Positions 36,650-44,484 are shown, counted from the stretch's first letter. The stretch is DNA of 54,300 nt from a bacterium (GCA_024743355.1 JANSWS010000007.1:1-54300), one strand, 5' to 3'. Program-made: numbers and translations. Notes: generated by a model not told the origin, from the sequence alone.

Positions 36650-37765
36650 ATGGAGTCTAACTTCACAATGAATGATGCACCACGATTTGTTATGATCGGC
36701 GGCTTCCTTGGAGCCGGTAAGACAACCACCATTGCGAGACTTGCAAGCCATTATCGGGCCCAAGGTAAGAATGTTGCCATCGTGACCAACGACCAGGCGG
36801 CGGATCTGGTGGATACCTTGTTGTTGCGAGCGCAGGGCTTTGACGTTGGTGAGGTGGCCGGCTCTTGCTTTTGTTGCAATTTTGACGCATTGACGGGAAC
36901 CGTGGAGTCGCTCAGTGCGGAGCAGCGGCCTGATGTTGTGCTGGCGGAACCGGTAGGCAGCTGTACGGATCTGGTAGCTACCGTGATCAGGCCTTTAGAA
37001 CAGATCTATGATCAGTCGTTCGACATTGCACCCTACGGCGTGATCATCAAGCCCAGCCATGGGCAGAAGATTTTGGGTGGCGAGGGGCAACGCGGATTCT
37101 CGCCGAAGGCGGAATACATCTTTCGCAAACAGCTGGAGGAGGCCGACTTTGTCATTTTGAATCGAATTGATGAATTGGCAGCTGAGGACGTCGAAAAGCT
37201 GGCTGGATTGCTGGCTGAAAATTATCCGGATACACCGCTCATTCGTCTTTCCGCCAAGAGTGGCCAAGGCTTTGAGGCATTGCAGGAGTTCGTCGAGCTT
37301 CAAGGGCAGTTTGGCCAGCGAGTGATGGATGTCGATTACGACGTGTATGCCGAGGGTGAGGCAGAACTCGGTTGGCTGAACTGCCAAGCTGTCTTACAGG
37401 CTGCGGAAGCAATGGATTTGGACCAGACGCTGATGCAACTGTTGAATAGCCTGCACAAGAGTTTTGTCGAGCAAGAAGTGGAAGTCGCCCACTTGAAGGT
37501 CATTGGCATGGCAGATGGCGTTTATGCGGTTTCCAACCTTGTCAGCAACGCCGACCAGCCGGTACTGTCGTTGCCGTCGGCCTGGAGTGGCAGCCAAGCT
37601 GAATTGGTCATTAATGCCCGCGTGGCCACTTCGCCTGAAGCCTTGGAAAGACTTGTTCGAGATACCTTGAGTGCAGTGGCCGAAAATACCGCGGCACAAA
37701 TCCAAGTCCGCGCCCTTCAATGCTTTCGCCCCGGCCGCCCTGTACCCACCCACCGCCTTCCCTAG
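36650..37765 (+). CDS. CobW/COG0523 family GTP-binding protein
   Basis: 371 residues. G3E-family GTPases of this kind deliver metal ions, often zinc, to client proteins. The Walker A is G-G-F-L-G-A-G-K-T-T (residues 17-26 from the first ATG). The metal-binding C-x-C-C motif is S-C-F-C-C-N-F. The Switch II region has A-E-P-V-G-S-C-T-D, and the N-R-I-D segment serves as the guanine-specificity motif. The last third is the CobW C-terminal domain. The start could be ATG 36650 or ATG 36668; both lack a strong ribosome binding site. No metal transporter or zinc-uptake regulator is adjacent. Confidence 0.88.
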   Translation: MESNFTMNDAPRFVMIGGFLGAGKTTTIARLASHYRAQGKNVAIVTNDQAADLVDTLLLRAQGFDVGEVAGSCFCCNFDALTGTVESLSAEQRPDVVLAEPVGSCTDLVATVIRPLEQIYDQSFDIAPYGVIIKPSHGQKILGGEGQRGFSPKAEYIFRKQLEEADFVILNRIDELAAEDVEKLAGLLAENYPDTPLIRLSAKSGQGFEALQEFVELQGQFGQRVMDVDYDVYAEGEAELGWLNCQAVLQAAEAMDLDQTLMQLLNSLHKSFVEQEVEVAHLKVIGMADGVYAVSNLVSNADQPVLSLPSAWSGSQAELVINARVATSPEALERLVRDTLSAVAENTAAQIQVRALQCFRPGRPVPTHRLP

Positions 37766-38000
37766 CAGGTGTCGGGAACTTGCCCTGATACAAGTGCCCT
37801 AAAGCGGTGGCGTCATCCCGTGATTGGTACCGCTTTGTGACAGATCGAAATGCGCCATTTGGACCGATTCAGCATGTGCTCTACTGCACCCGCGTTGTTC
37901 GCCTGTTCTGGCGTACCCATCTCGCATCCTTCATCGAGTAAACTTGGAAATTGGACGTGAGTTGATCGCAAGTCAACAAAAAAGCGATCCGACGCCTTAA

Positions 38001-38008
38001 AAGGAGAG
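38001..38008 (+). promoter_or_regulatory. Strong ribosome binding site for the DsrE-like gene
   Basis: AAGGAGAG ends five bases before the ATG at 38013, which fixes the start of the short downstream gene. Confidence 0.7.
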
Positions 38009-38012
38009 ACTG

Positions 38013-38366
38013 ATGAAGTATGCCATTTCCAGTACCTGGGGACCGAGTGATACCACGCGAGCCTCGTTGCCGTTTATCTTTGCGGCAACGGCGCTTCAAG
38101 CAGGCGACAGCGTGCTGCTCATGCTATTTCATGATGCGGTGACCGTGGCTGTTAAAGGTGCCAGCGATAAGATGATCCCCGTCGGCCCGCCGCCCAAGTT
38201 CGCAGAGGTCTTTACGCATCCGAATGCCGAGGTCGTTGTCTGCAAACCCTGTGCGGAGGCTCGTGGGATTAGCCAAGAGCAATTGGCGGAGGGTTGCCGG
38301 TTCGGCGGCATGGGAGACTTCCATGCCCAATTAGCCCAAGAAGGCTGCAAGAGCGTCAGCTTCTAA
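38013..38366 (+). CDS. DsrE-like family protein
   Basis: 117 residues with a single DsrE/DsrF-type domain. DsrE-like proteins bind or transfer sulfur through a conserved cysteine. Here the likely active cysteines are in V-V-V-C-K-P-C-A-E-A-R-G-I, the position found in stand-alone DsrE-like proteins; a second group is E-G-C-R-F-G-G-M. The N-terminal S-S-T-W-G-P-S-D-T-T-R-A-S-L-P-F-I-F-A and L-F-H-D-A-V are family blocks. No other sulfur-relay gene is nearby except the cysteine-synthase-family enzyme at 34019, about 3 kb away, so a joint role is speculative. Confidence 0.82.
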   Translation: MKYAISSTWGPSDTTRASLPFIFAATALQAGDSVLLMLFHDAVTVAVKGASDKMIPVGPPPKFAEVFTHPNAEVVVCKPCAEARGISQEQLAEGCRFGGMGDFHAQLAQEGCKSVSF

Positions 38367-38421
38367 GAAGCTGTTCTGCCCCAAAGCCGCAACTAGTGCC
38401 ACTCGATAAGACTGAAGGAGT

Positions 38422-38472
38422 CGGTGGTTCCGAGACTTTGCTGGAATTCGGATGAAGAAGGTGGAACCACCG
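38422..38472. repeat. Inverted repeat (10-bp arms)
   Basis: CGGTGGTTCC at 38422-38431 pairs exactly with GGAACCACCG at 38463-38472, with a 31-base loop. It lies between the convergent DsrE-like gene and the gene at 38647, about 56 bases after the DsrE stop. There is no T-run after it, so it is not a standard terminator. Confidence 0.6.
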
Positions 38473-38646
38473 GTTTCCACTTGCTGACAAATTGGGCAGC
38501 GTTACTTTCGATTCTTTGTCATGGCGTTAACCCCGGTTTTCGAAGGGCTCAGGCACCACTTCGGCAGAAATCGTGTTATCACGGTTAACTGCGGATTTGC
38601 CATGAGTTTTATCGAAAGTAGCGATGTCCCACGAGGGCTTCCAATT

Positions 38647-39006
38647 CTAGTTTTCTAGAATTGAAGCCAGTGTGGCCGTCTGATCGCTGCCTTTAGAAGG
38701 GCCTGGCGCTGGTCCAGGATTAATGCAGTTGCGATAGGCTTCGTATGCGTCGTCCGCGATAGCCTGAGCGGCTTCCAAATTGGCTACCGCAGTCGCATAG
38801 GCAGCAGCCTCCATAGCGCAGCGGGCACAAGCCATGTCGACGGCTTCGATTTCCTGATGCACAGCGGTCTTCCCAGTCCGCAGCGGATCCTCCATCGCTA
38901 GTGATTTCGTCTCAACGCAGGCCGTCGCCAGTATCGAGACAAGGGAAAACCCCATACCAAATCCAACGCATTCAATGAATCTTTTTCGCAGTGTGAAGTA
39001 AGTCAT
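38647..39006 (-). CDS. Small exported protein, unknown function
   Basis: About 119 residues from ATG 39006, chosen because it begins a signal-like sequence (M-T-Y-F-T-L-R-K-R-F followed by a hydrophobic run and S-I-L-A-T-A-C); the frame is open to 39114. The region could be lipidated at the T-A-C cysteine. After a short linker comes an alanine-rich amphipathic helix with C-A-R-C-A-M-E-A-A-A-Y-A-T-A-V-A-N-L-E-A-A-Q-written as a coiled-coil-like pattern, then a C-terminal P/S-rich tail. I recognise no family. It overlaps the 3' end of the gene at 38972-39511 by 35 bases, so both are probably one operon. Confidence 0.6.
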   Translation of the reverse strand: MTYFTLRKRFIECVGFGMGFSLVSILATACVETKSLAMEDPLRTGKTAVHQEIEAVDMACARCAMEAAAYATAVANLEAAQAIADDAYEAYRNCINPGPAPGPSKGSDQTATLASILEN

Positions 39007-39511
39007 TCTCGCTATCCCCATCCATGAGTGTTCGCGTCTTTGCTGCGACGCGCGTGGCATCTGTGAGAGGATGATTAAGAGCCAGGCTATTCGTGAAGCG
39101 ATAGCCACGCACAAATGCGATCTCCTCTTCCGACAGTTTCATGCCATCGACCACGGGGACATTCTTGATTGAGAAAATCATTGGACTTAATCCGATTCCA
39201 ATCAGCAGCGACACAATTGCCAAGCCTGCACTCAGCGCATAACCGGGAATCACGCGACGCTTGGGGGCGTTTTCTTCCTTGGCCAGAAGCTCGTCCACAA
39301 GCGGCCTCAGATCCCTCGACTTTGGCGGCTTACCAGACTGCAGCAAGCGGTGTTTCCACAAGCCAAACATGATGTAGCTTTGGGGCGAATCGTGCGGTCC
39401 TAGATAGTAAGGCCTTCTTAAATAGTTGACGCGCGTCGAGCCGCGAGCGTCGGCTGATGCGGGATATCTAACGTGGACGATCTTCTCTGTTCCGCGGGCT
39501 TCAGAACTCAT
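38972..39511 (-). CDS. Single-pass membrane protein with integrase-like N-terminal motif
   Basis: 179 residues, probably cytoplasmic N-terminus, one transmembrane segment at about residues 88-113 (V-I-P-G-Y-A-L-S-A-G-L-A-I-V-S), and a 60-residue C-terminal domain outside. The N-terminus contains R-R-P-Y-Y-L-G-P-H-D-S-P-Q-S followed by W-K-H-R-L-L-Q-S-G. This resembles the Y-Y-L-G-x-x-G-S-x-E-S signature at the start of many planctomycete tyrosine recombinases. No recombinase catalytic domain follows. Function unknown. Confidence 0.6.
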   Translation of the reverse strand: MSSEARGTEKIVHVRYPASADARGSTRVNYLRRPYYLGPHDSPQSYIMFGLWKHRLLQSGKPPKSRDLRPLVDELLAKEENAPKRRVIPGYALSAGLAIVSLLIGIGLSPMIFSIKNVPVVDGMKLSEEEIAFVRGYRFTNSLALNHPLTDATRVAAKTRTLMDGDSENDLLHTAKKIH

Positions 39512-40291
39512 TTCTTATTCCTTGTCCGAAAGAAATCCATCATCTCTGCTTTTGAGGCATTATACAAAATTGCAGTCCAAGCTTCATCCCACTGAGAAAA
39601 CTGTGCGGAACTTCAAGGGGCATTGGCCCCGATTGGAAAACAACTGCAGTTGAAGGAGGCGGCCATTCACTATGGTTTCCCGCATTGTCTTCTAGCGAAG
39701 CAAAAATTTCCTGGACAAACGAAACTTTTTTTTGGGGCTCGCGTCCTACTCTTGAACGCTACATAACCACGCCTATTCATACTACATCCGCGGGCAACGA
39801 GTTCCTTTTCCAATCGCTCACCATAGCCGGTCAGCAAGCAGTGTTGCGGGGTGCTAAGGAGTGTAGCTCGCCACTCCATTCACCATCAAGCGAGTCCACC
39901 CCAGGGGCCCATCTGCCCAGCGCCGATCTTGCCTATTTTGTGTTCACTGCAAGCTCACCGCGCGTGCACCACAGGCAAGACAGATTTCACTGCGCTCGGT
40001 GAAAATGCTTGAATGCCAGGGATTTCTTGTGATGCGCGGAGGTGAGTTGCCAGCTCGACGGTCTTTTCACGCCGGTACACAAGAGTGTTTACAAGAGCTG
40101 GGCAAGAGGCGGCGAAATCGGCTCTGTGCATCGACGCCCATGATTCACGCGGTCCGATACCAGCTTGCTTGGGCTTGATTCCGCTTCCACGAGCCACAAC
40201 ACTGAAGCGTCGTTGGTAAAGAGGCAAGAGCATGACGCGGCACACTTCCCTCCGGCTTCAAAGCTTTCCGCCCCACTTGCAAAGGGCAGCA
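39512..40291. other. Gene-free spacer
   Basis: About 780 bases without a convincing gene. Open frames at 39685-40002 (plus) and 39955-40245 (minus) have no start context or recognised motif. A T-run (39727-39734) lies within it. I see no repeat of the two dispersed families here. Confidence 0.5.
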
Positions 40292-40987
40292 ATGTTGATG
40301 CACCATCACACCCTCCTATCCTCCCCCCCGAACTGCCCGCTTTCAACTCAGGGTCGAATTCAATCGGCGCTGGAGATCCTCCGGCAAGCTGCTGAGTATG
40401 CGTTGCAAACGGACAGCGACCGCTGGGAGTTCGCCGTAGAAATGGAAGAGTTGCGAGCCGCTGGGCTCAACACCAGCGACTTTCGCTGGCTACAGCGGCA
40501 AGGACTGGTAGAACATCGCAAGGAAATCACTCGGGAAGAAGAGGATCGACGAAGCTTCATCTCCGTCGGTGAACTGTGCTTTCCACCCGGCACCTGTTTC
40601 GTGCTTGCCGGCAATTTCCTGGAAGGTCCATTGATGGCTGGGGACGGGCTGGAGCACCATGTGAATTGCGGCGTCTCACCCCAATTGCAATCAGCGGCAG
40701 CGGCTCCGGTTTGGCGGAACGACATACGTGCATTGATATTCCGCGGACGGATCGTCAAGCGCTTTCGCTGGCCAGCCGTGAATCAGGAGGCCATCCTGAA
40801 CGCATTCGAAGAGGACGGTTGGCCAGAACGGATCGACGATCCTATCCCTCCCCAAATTGGTCAAGAACCCAAACGGCGGCTGGCGGATACCATCAAATGC
40901 TTGAACCGAAAACATATGCATCATCTGCTCCATTTCCGTGGGGATGGAACGGGAGCTGGCGTGATTTGGGAGCCTAGTGGAATCTAG
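40292..40987 (+). CDS. Planctomycete-specific hypothetical protein
   Basis: About 231 residues. The ATG at 40292 has AAGGG (40282-40286) five bases upstream; an in-frame ATG at 40232 would add 20 residues. From memory, the C-terminal half matches a family that occurs in many copies in planctomycete genomes: V-K-R-F-R-W-P-A-V-N-Q-E-A-I-L-N-A-F-E, followed by I-D-D-P-I-P-P-Q-x-x-Q-E-P-K-R-R-L-A-D-T-I-K-C-L-N-R and F-R-G-D-G-T-G-A-G-V-I-W-E. The N-terminal part has E-E-L-R-A-A-G-L-N-T-S-D-F-R-W-L and looks helix-turn-helix-like. A DNA-binding or adaptor role has been neither shown nor excluded; I name no function. Confidence 0.7.
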   Translation: MLMHHHTLLSSPPNCPLSTQGRIQSALEILRQAAEYALQTDSDRWEFAVEMEELRAAGLNTSDFRWLQRQGLVEHRKEITREEEDRRSFISVGELCFPPGTCFVLAGNFLEGPLMAGDGLEHHVNCGVSPQLQSAAAAPVWRNDIRALIFRGRIVKRFRWPAVNQEAILNAFEEDGWPERIDDPIPPQIGQEPKRRLADTIKCLNRKHMHHLLHFRGDGTGAGVIWEPSGI

Positions 40988-41305
40988 GCAGCGTTAATGA
41001 GGGAATAGCCTGCAAGTCGCAAGACTGCTGCAATTCAACGTGGCGGCGAAGACTGAGCAAGAAGAAGCTACCACTGGAAAGCCATGGGAACAAAATCGCC
41101 GCTTCGCCAGAGTTGGTGCCAAGCACACCAGAGCAACGGCTGAGCATGGAGTGATTTCGGGGGTGAGATAGCCCTGGGGTCCATTTCCGTTCACCTTGGC
41201 TTCCCTTGGTGAAAATCGCCTCGCGCGTTCCAATGAACGTCAGACCTGCTGCCCACTTTCCCATTTTGCAATTGATACTTTCGAAGTCGGACTTTGGCCC
41301 ATAGC

Positions 41306-41443
41306 GGCAACGCTGTGCACCATTTTGTGTCAAACGGTTCCCCCGAAAATACAAGCACGACGCGTTAGCGAGTGAGTTTCGGCCGCCATCGAGTACACAC
41401 TCGCTGGCGCTTCGTGCTTGTAAATCCAATACAAAAATGCTGC
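41306..41443 (-). repeat. Dispersed intergenic repeat, family 2, with long hairpin
   Basis: 138 bases. The core is a long imperfect hairpin: TACAAGCACGA (41350-41360) pairs exactly with TCGTGCTTGTA (41412-41422). The next six bases pair with one mismatch and two G-T pairs, and AGCGAGTG (41367-41374) pairs exactly with CACTCGCT (41398-41405), leaving a 23-base loop. The outer part ends with GGCAACGCTGTGCAC at 41307-41320 and TGCTGC at 41438-41443. It is the better preserved copy of the element also found at 35376-35514. It lies between the genes ending at 40987 and starting at 41580; that spacer holds no gene. Confidence 0.85.
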
Positions 41444-41579
41444 ACAGCGTAGCCATAGCAGGCTACGTGTTCAAAATTTATTCACGAGTGGCATCTAGGT
41501 TCAGACCGGCCCAGGGCATGGTCATTAAGAGCAAAGCTCTTGCGGGAGTCTTGTTGAGAGAGGATACGAAGGATCAAGG

Positions 41580-42509
41580 ATGGAACTCAGCTTTAGCCAG
41601 TCGTCGACGGTTTGCAATGATGAGCATGGCCTGCTAGACGATTCACCAAGCAGCTCCCTTCAGATCGTGGAGACCGCATGCACCAGTGGCTTCACCTCAG
41701 ACGGGCAGCTTGCATGGCATACGCTGGAGAGTTGTCCGGACATTCAAGTGCACCTTAGCCGTTTACAAATCTTGTTGGCAGAGCTGAGCAGCCCCACTGC
41801 GATCGCTTCGGCGGCAGCCGCCTGTTTGATGGCGCGTAGGCCCCCAGGCTTCATCGCAGTTTCCTTGTACCCGTTTGTTGGTGGCCCAAGCCAGGATGTT
41901 GAGGAGGGCGACTCGTTTCGAAAGCGGGGAATGCTTCGAGATCGCGGAACTGTGGGAATGCAAAATGTCGTGCTGGAAAGCTTGGGACGACGATTCGATA
42001 TCGCCCTTAGCGAGGACGTGGCGCATCTTACTCTCTGCTTACAGCAGGGCCTGCTGCTGCTGGATGCCGAGCAACGTAGATTGCTATGCATCCCGATCCG
42101 AGCCGGGCAAGCCTGCCTGGGATTGGTTCATGTCTACTACGATAATGCCAGTTCGAAGTTACCAACCAAGCATCTGCAGTTCTGTATGGCTGTATCCGAG
42201 TTGCTGGGAGCGTGTCTCAGACAACGAAAACGAGACTCGAAAATTAGAATCGCAAGTTCGGGGCGGCCAGTATCCCTGGCCGAACTGGAAGAGCAGCACA
42301 TTCGACGCGTCTTGGCCTTTACGGGCGGCAGCAAGCAGAAGACGGCATCGCTGTTGGGAATCGACAGATCCACCTTGCATCGGAAGATGGAGAAGTATGA
42401 AAGAAAGGTAACAAGTCTAACCGGCCGCCGATCGGAGCGATGCAATCCCTTGAAACCCCAGGGATTTATGGCTGGCTTGAGTCAGTACCTTCAAAAGAGC
42501 GACAGTTGA
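41580..42509 (+). CDS. GAF-like sensor with Fis-type HTH (no AAA+ domain)
   Basis: 309 residues. The middle (about residues 55-215) resembles a GAF domain: L-Q-I-L-L-A-E-L, F-I-A-V-S-L-Y-P, L-L-C-I-P-I-R-A-G-Q-A-C-L-G-L-V-H-V-Y-Y. The C-terminus is a Fis-type helix-turn-helix of the NtrC group: A-E-L-E-E-Q-H-I-R-R-V-L, then G-G-S-K-Q-K-T-A-S-L-L-G-I-D-R-S-T-L-H-R-K-M-E. The usual sigma54-activating AAA+ domain is absent, so it is not expected to activate sigma54 promoters by itself. The ATG at 41580 is preceded by AAGGATCAAGG. Its 3' end overlaps the convergent regulator gene by 93 bases. Confidence 0.8.
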   Translation: MELSFSQSSTVCNDEHGLLDDSPSSSLQIVETACTSGFTSDGQLAWHTLESCPDIQVHLSRLQILLAELSSPTAIASAAAACLMARRPPGFIAVSLYPFVGGPSQDVEEGDSFRKRGMLRDRGTVGMQNVVLESLGRRFDIALSEDVAHLTLCLQQGLLLLDAEQRRLLCIPIRAGQACLGLVHVYYDNASSKLPTKHLQFCMAVSELLGACLRQRKRDSKIRIASSGRPVSLAELEEQHIRRVLAFTGGSKQKTASLLGIDRSTLHRKMEKYERKVTSLTGRRSERCNPLKPQGFMAGLSQYLQKSDS

Positions 42510-43127
42510 ATCGACTTCCATTTTCCGCAGTGCCCGTTTTCTGTGCTTATCGATTGTCTGATAGGTTACGCTTAGTCGTCTGGCAATGCTCTTTGTACTA
42601 GAGCCTTCAATACAGTAGTCCACAACCTCACGCTCCCTGCTTGTCAGGCTGGCCAGTCTACGGCGAATGGAGAGTGGCGACAAATTTCCATTACGATCCC
42701 TGTCGCAGGCAGCTCTGACTGTTTCGGCGAATTCGTTGGTTGCCAAAGGCTTCGTACAGAAATCGGTAGCTCCAGCCCGCAGAGCTGCCATCACAGAGGC
42801 GGTCCTGGCGTCGGCGGCGACCGCGATGGCAGGCATTGCAAACATGGCGCGTTGCAGCTGCCCAATAGCACTCGGTAAGTCGTTACCGAGAAAGTCTACG
42901 TCAAGAATCACGCAGCCCGTGATATCGGGACTCAGCCGCGAGATTAAGTCGTTAACCTTGGTATAGCGCTCACAGTCTAACTGGAGCTTGTTGCAAGCCG
43001 CTGTGATTTCGCCGTAGGCTTCGATAATAAAAATGGCTTTTCGTTCTGAATGACTTTGCAAGATATCAGATCGGGCAACATCACGTTGGAAAAGCGGGCT
43101 CTCCGGTCGTGTGAAAAGTTGTTGCAT
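42417..43127 (-). CDS. Response regulator, LuxR/FixJ type
   Basis: 236 residues, start ATG 43127 with AAGGAA upstream. The receiver domain (about residues 30-140) has the phosphoacceptor in C-V-I-L-D-V-D and the conserved lysine in F-C-T-K-P-L. The acidic pair at the end of strand 1 is reduced to one glutamate (F-I-I-E-A-Y), and the usual T/S is replaced by A. The C-terminal LuxR-type HTH is L-T-S-R-E-R-E-V-V-D-Y-C-I-E-G and T-K-S-I-A-R-R-L-S-V-T-Y-Q-T-I-D-K-H-R-K-R. No histidine kinase is in the window. It is divergent from the regulator at 43513 and converges with the GAF-Fis gene, with 93 bases of overlap. Confidence 0.86.
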   Translation of the reverse strand: MQQLFTRPESPLFQRDVARSDILQSHSERKAIFIIEAYGEITAACNKLQLDCERYTKVNDLISRLSPDITGCVILDVDFLGNDLPSAIGQLQRAMFAMPAIAVAADARTASVMAALRAGATDFCTKPLATNEFAETVRAACDRDRNGNLSPLSIRRRLASLTSREREVVDYCIEGSSTKSIARRLSVTYQTIDKHRKRALRKMEVDSTVALLKVLTQASHKSLGFQGIASLRSAAG

Positions 43128-43512
43128 GGCCGCAGTTCCTTGTAAGCAAGCTAAACGATGAATGCTACTGCACCAGCTTCTATATCGAAGACGCGACCCT
43201 ATGATCCATACCGCCAGAAGGCTTCTGGTTCAGAACAAGGGTAATCCCTCTGAGGCTGTGCCTATCGTGCATTATGCAACTTCGATTCTGCCGCTGCGTT
43301 GCATATCGCAACGCGATTGGTGTGATTCACTTACCGAATAGCCATCACACGTATGCCAAGGGCCAAGTGCAACAAATACGCATTAGTTTTATTCGCTCCA
43401 TACTCAAACCTGACGTTTCATCGTCCCGATGAATTCACCTATACACTAGGTAGCACCGGTGCATTCACCGGACGATGAACAACAGCATTCCATGGCGACC
43501 TGGAGGGAAACA
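43128..43512. promoter_or_regulatory. Divergent regulatory spacer with inverted repeats
   Basis: The 385-base spacer between two LuxR-type regulator genes holds GCGTTGC (43296-43302) and GCAACGC (43308-43314), a perfect 7-bp inverted repeat around a 5-base spacer. It also holds the perfect palindrome GCACCGGTGC at 43453-43462, and CCTA/TAGG arms at 43438-43441 and 43447-43450. These have the geometry of dimeric regulator sites; which protein binds is unknown. Confidence 0.45.
43502..43506 (+). promoter_or_regulatory. Ribosome binding site deciding the regulator start
   Basis: GGAGG ends six bases before the GTG at 43513, which marks this GTG as the start rather than the GTG at 43459 or the ATG at 43492. 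Confidence 0.7.
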
Positions 43513-44151
43513 GTGATCTCAACCCAATTCATGGTGATTGGCAATGGCTCGGAGAGCACTTTTCAAGTTGTTGAATACCTTTCAGGAAAAGGAACGCACT
43601 ACACATCCGTTCCATTGTCAAGGCATGTGCCGTTTGGGATCCTAAGTCCCGAGGCAAGGCATATGGCTTTTGTTTGCACCGACAACAAAAGCGAAGCACA
43701 GGCTCTTTACGTTCTTGAAGAGTTGACGGAGCGCGGCATTGTTAGCATCGTAGTGCATGACGACTGCAATCCGCGTTTTCAACAATCCGCCGTGCAAGCT
43801 GGCGCAGCCGACGTCCTGGCGATGCCATTGCGGAATTCGGCCATCGAGGATGCGTTGGACATTGCCTTCTACCGAGAAGAAATTGAACAGCATCAGTCTT
43901 CCATGGAGCAGCACGCGATTCTTTTGTCGCAGCTTTCTCCGCGAGAACGCAGGATTGTCTGCTTGGCCGCTCGCGGGCTACCGAATAAGCAAATAGCACG
44001 AGCTATTGGACGGTCCATCAAGAGTGTGGAAAGACTGCGTCGCCAGGCATACGACAAGCTACAAGTGCGGAGCACTGCCGACATGACCCGGGTGGTCTTG
44101 CTCGGCAGCCTGTTTGAGTGCCGTAGCTCGCGGATTTTCACGGCAAATTAG
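43513..44151 (+). CDS. LuxR-type regulator with degenerate receiver
   Basis: 212 residues from GTG 43513. The N-terminal 120 residues have the length and hydrophobic pattern of a receiver domain: F-M-V-I-G-N-G-S, A-F-V-C-T-D-N-K, I-V-S-I-V-V-H-D-D, and A-V-Q-A-G-A-A-D-V-L-A-M-P-L. The acidic pair is missing, the expected phosphoacceptor position is a cysteine (F-V-C-T-D), and the conserved lysine before the proline is methionine. It should therefore not be phosphorylated in the usual way. The C-terminal HTH is intact: L-S-P-R-E-R-R-I-V-C-L-A-A-R-G and N-K-Q-I-A-R-A-I-G-R-S-I-K-S-V-E-R-L-R. It may be a constitutive or ligand-dependent regulator. Confidence 0.82.
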   Translation: MISTQFMVIGNGSESTFQVVEYLSGKGTHYTSVPLSRHVPFGILSPEARHMAFVCTDNKSEAQALYVLEELTERGIVSIVVHDDCNPRFQQSAVQAGAADVLAMPLRNSAIEDALDIAFYREEIEQHQSSMEQHAILLSQLSPRERRIVCLAARGLPNKQIARAIGRSIKSVERLRRQAYDKLQVRSTADMTRVVLLGSLFECRSSRIFTAN

Positions 44152-44484
44152 CACCTGTCCTCGCTCCAGGCCGAATCCGGCTGCCCCGTAAGCGGAGGCC
44201 CGTCGCTGCCCACCATCGGGCTCGGTTATGTTGGATTTCTGCGTATCGCTGTGTTCAAGCCAGGGATGGGCTCGGGCTGACTGTACATTCTGCGGCAAAG
44301 ACATCATTGCGTTGCAATAAGCATTGCCCGATGTGTGGCTTTCAAGGGTAAACCCGCATCAAGAATCAAGCCCCAAGCGTTCGCGCGGACCTATCATTTT
44401 CTCGATGGTTCAAATCTCTCCTTAAGCACCATCCCAAAAGTCGGGGTTATGTCCTGACTCGCCTGCGAAACTCTGGATAGCGAT
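44152..44484. other. Gene-free spacer
   Basis: 333 bases between the LuxR-type regulator and the HDOD-GGDEF gene. I see no repeat, no convincing frame and no obvious promoter. Confidence 0.5.

Noticed and set aside
39685-40245. Overlapping open frames on both strands
   Set aside because: They have no domain, no start context, and each is contradicted by the other; the stretch is better called intergenic.
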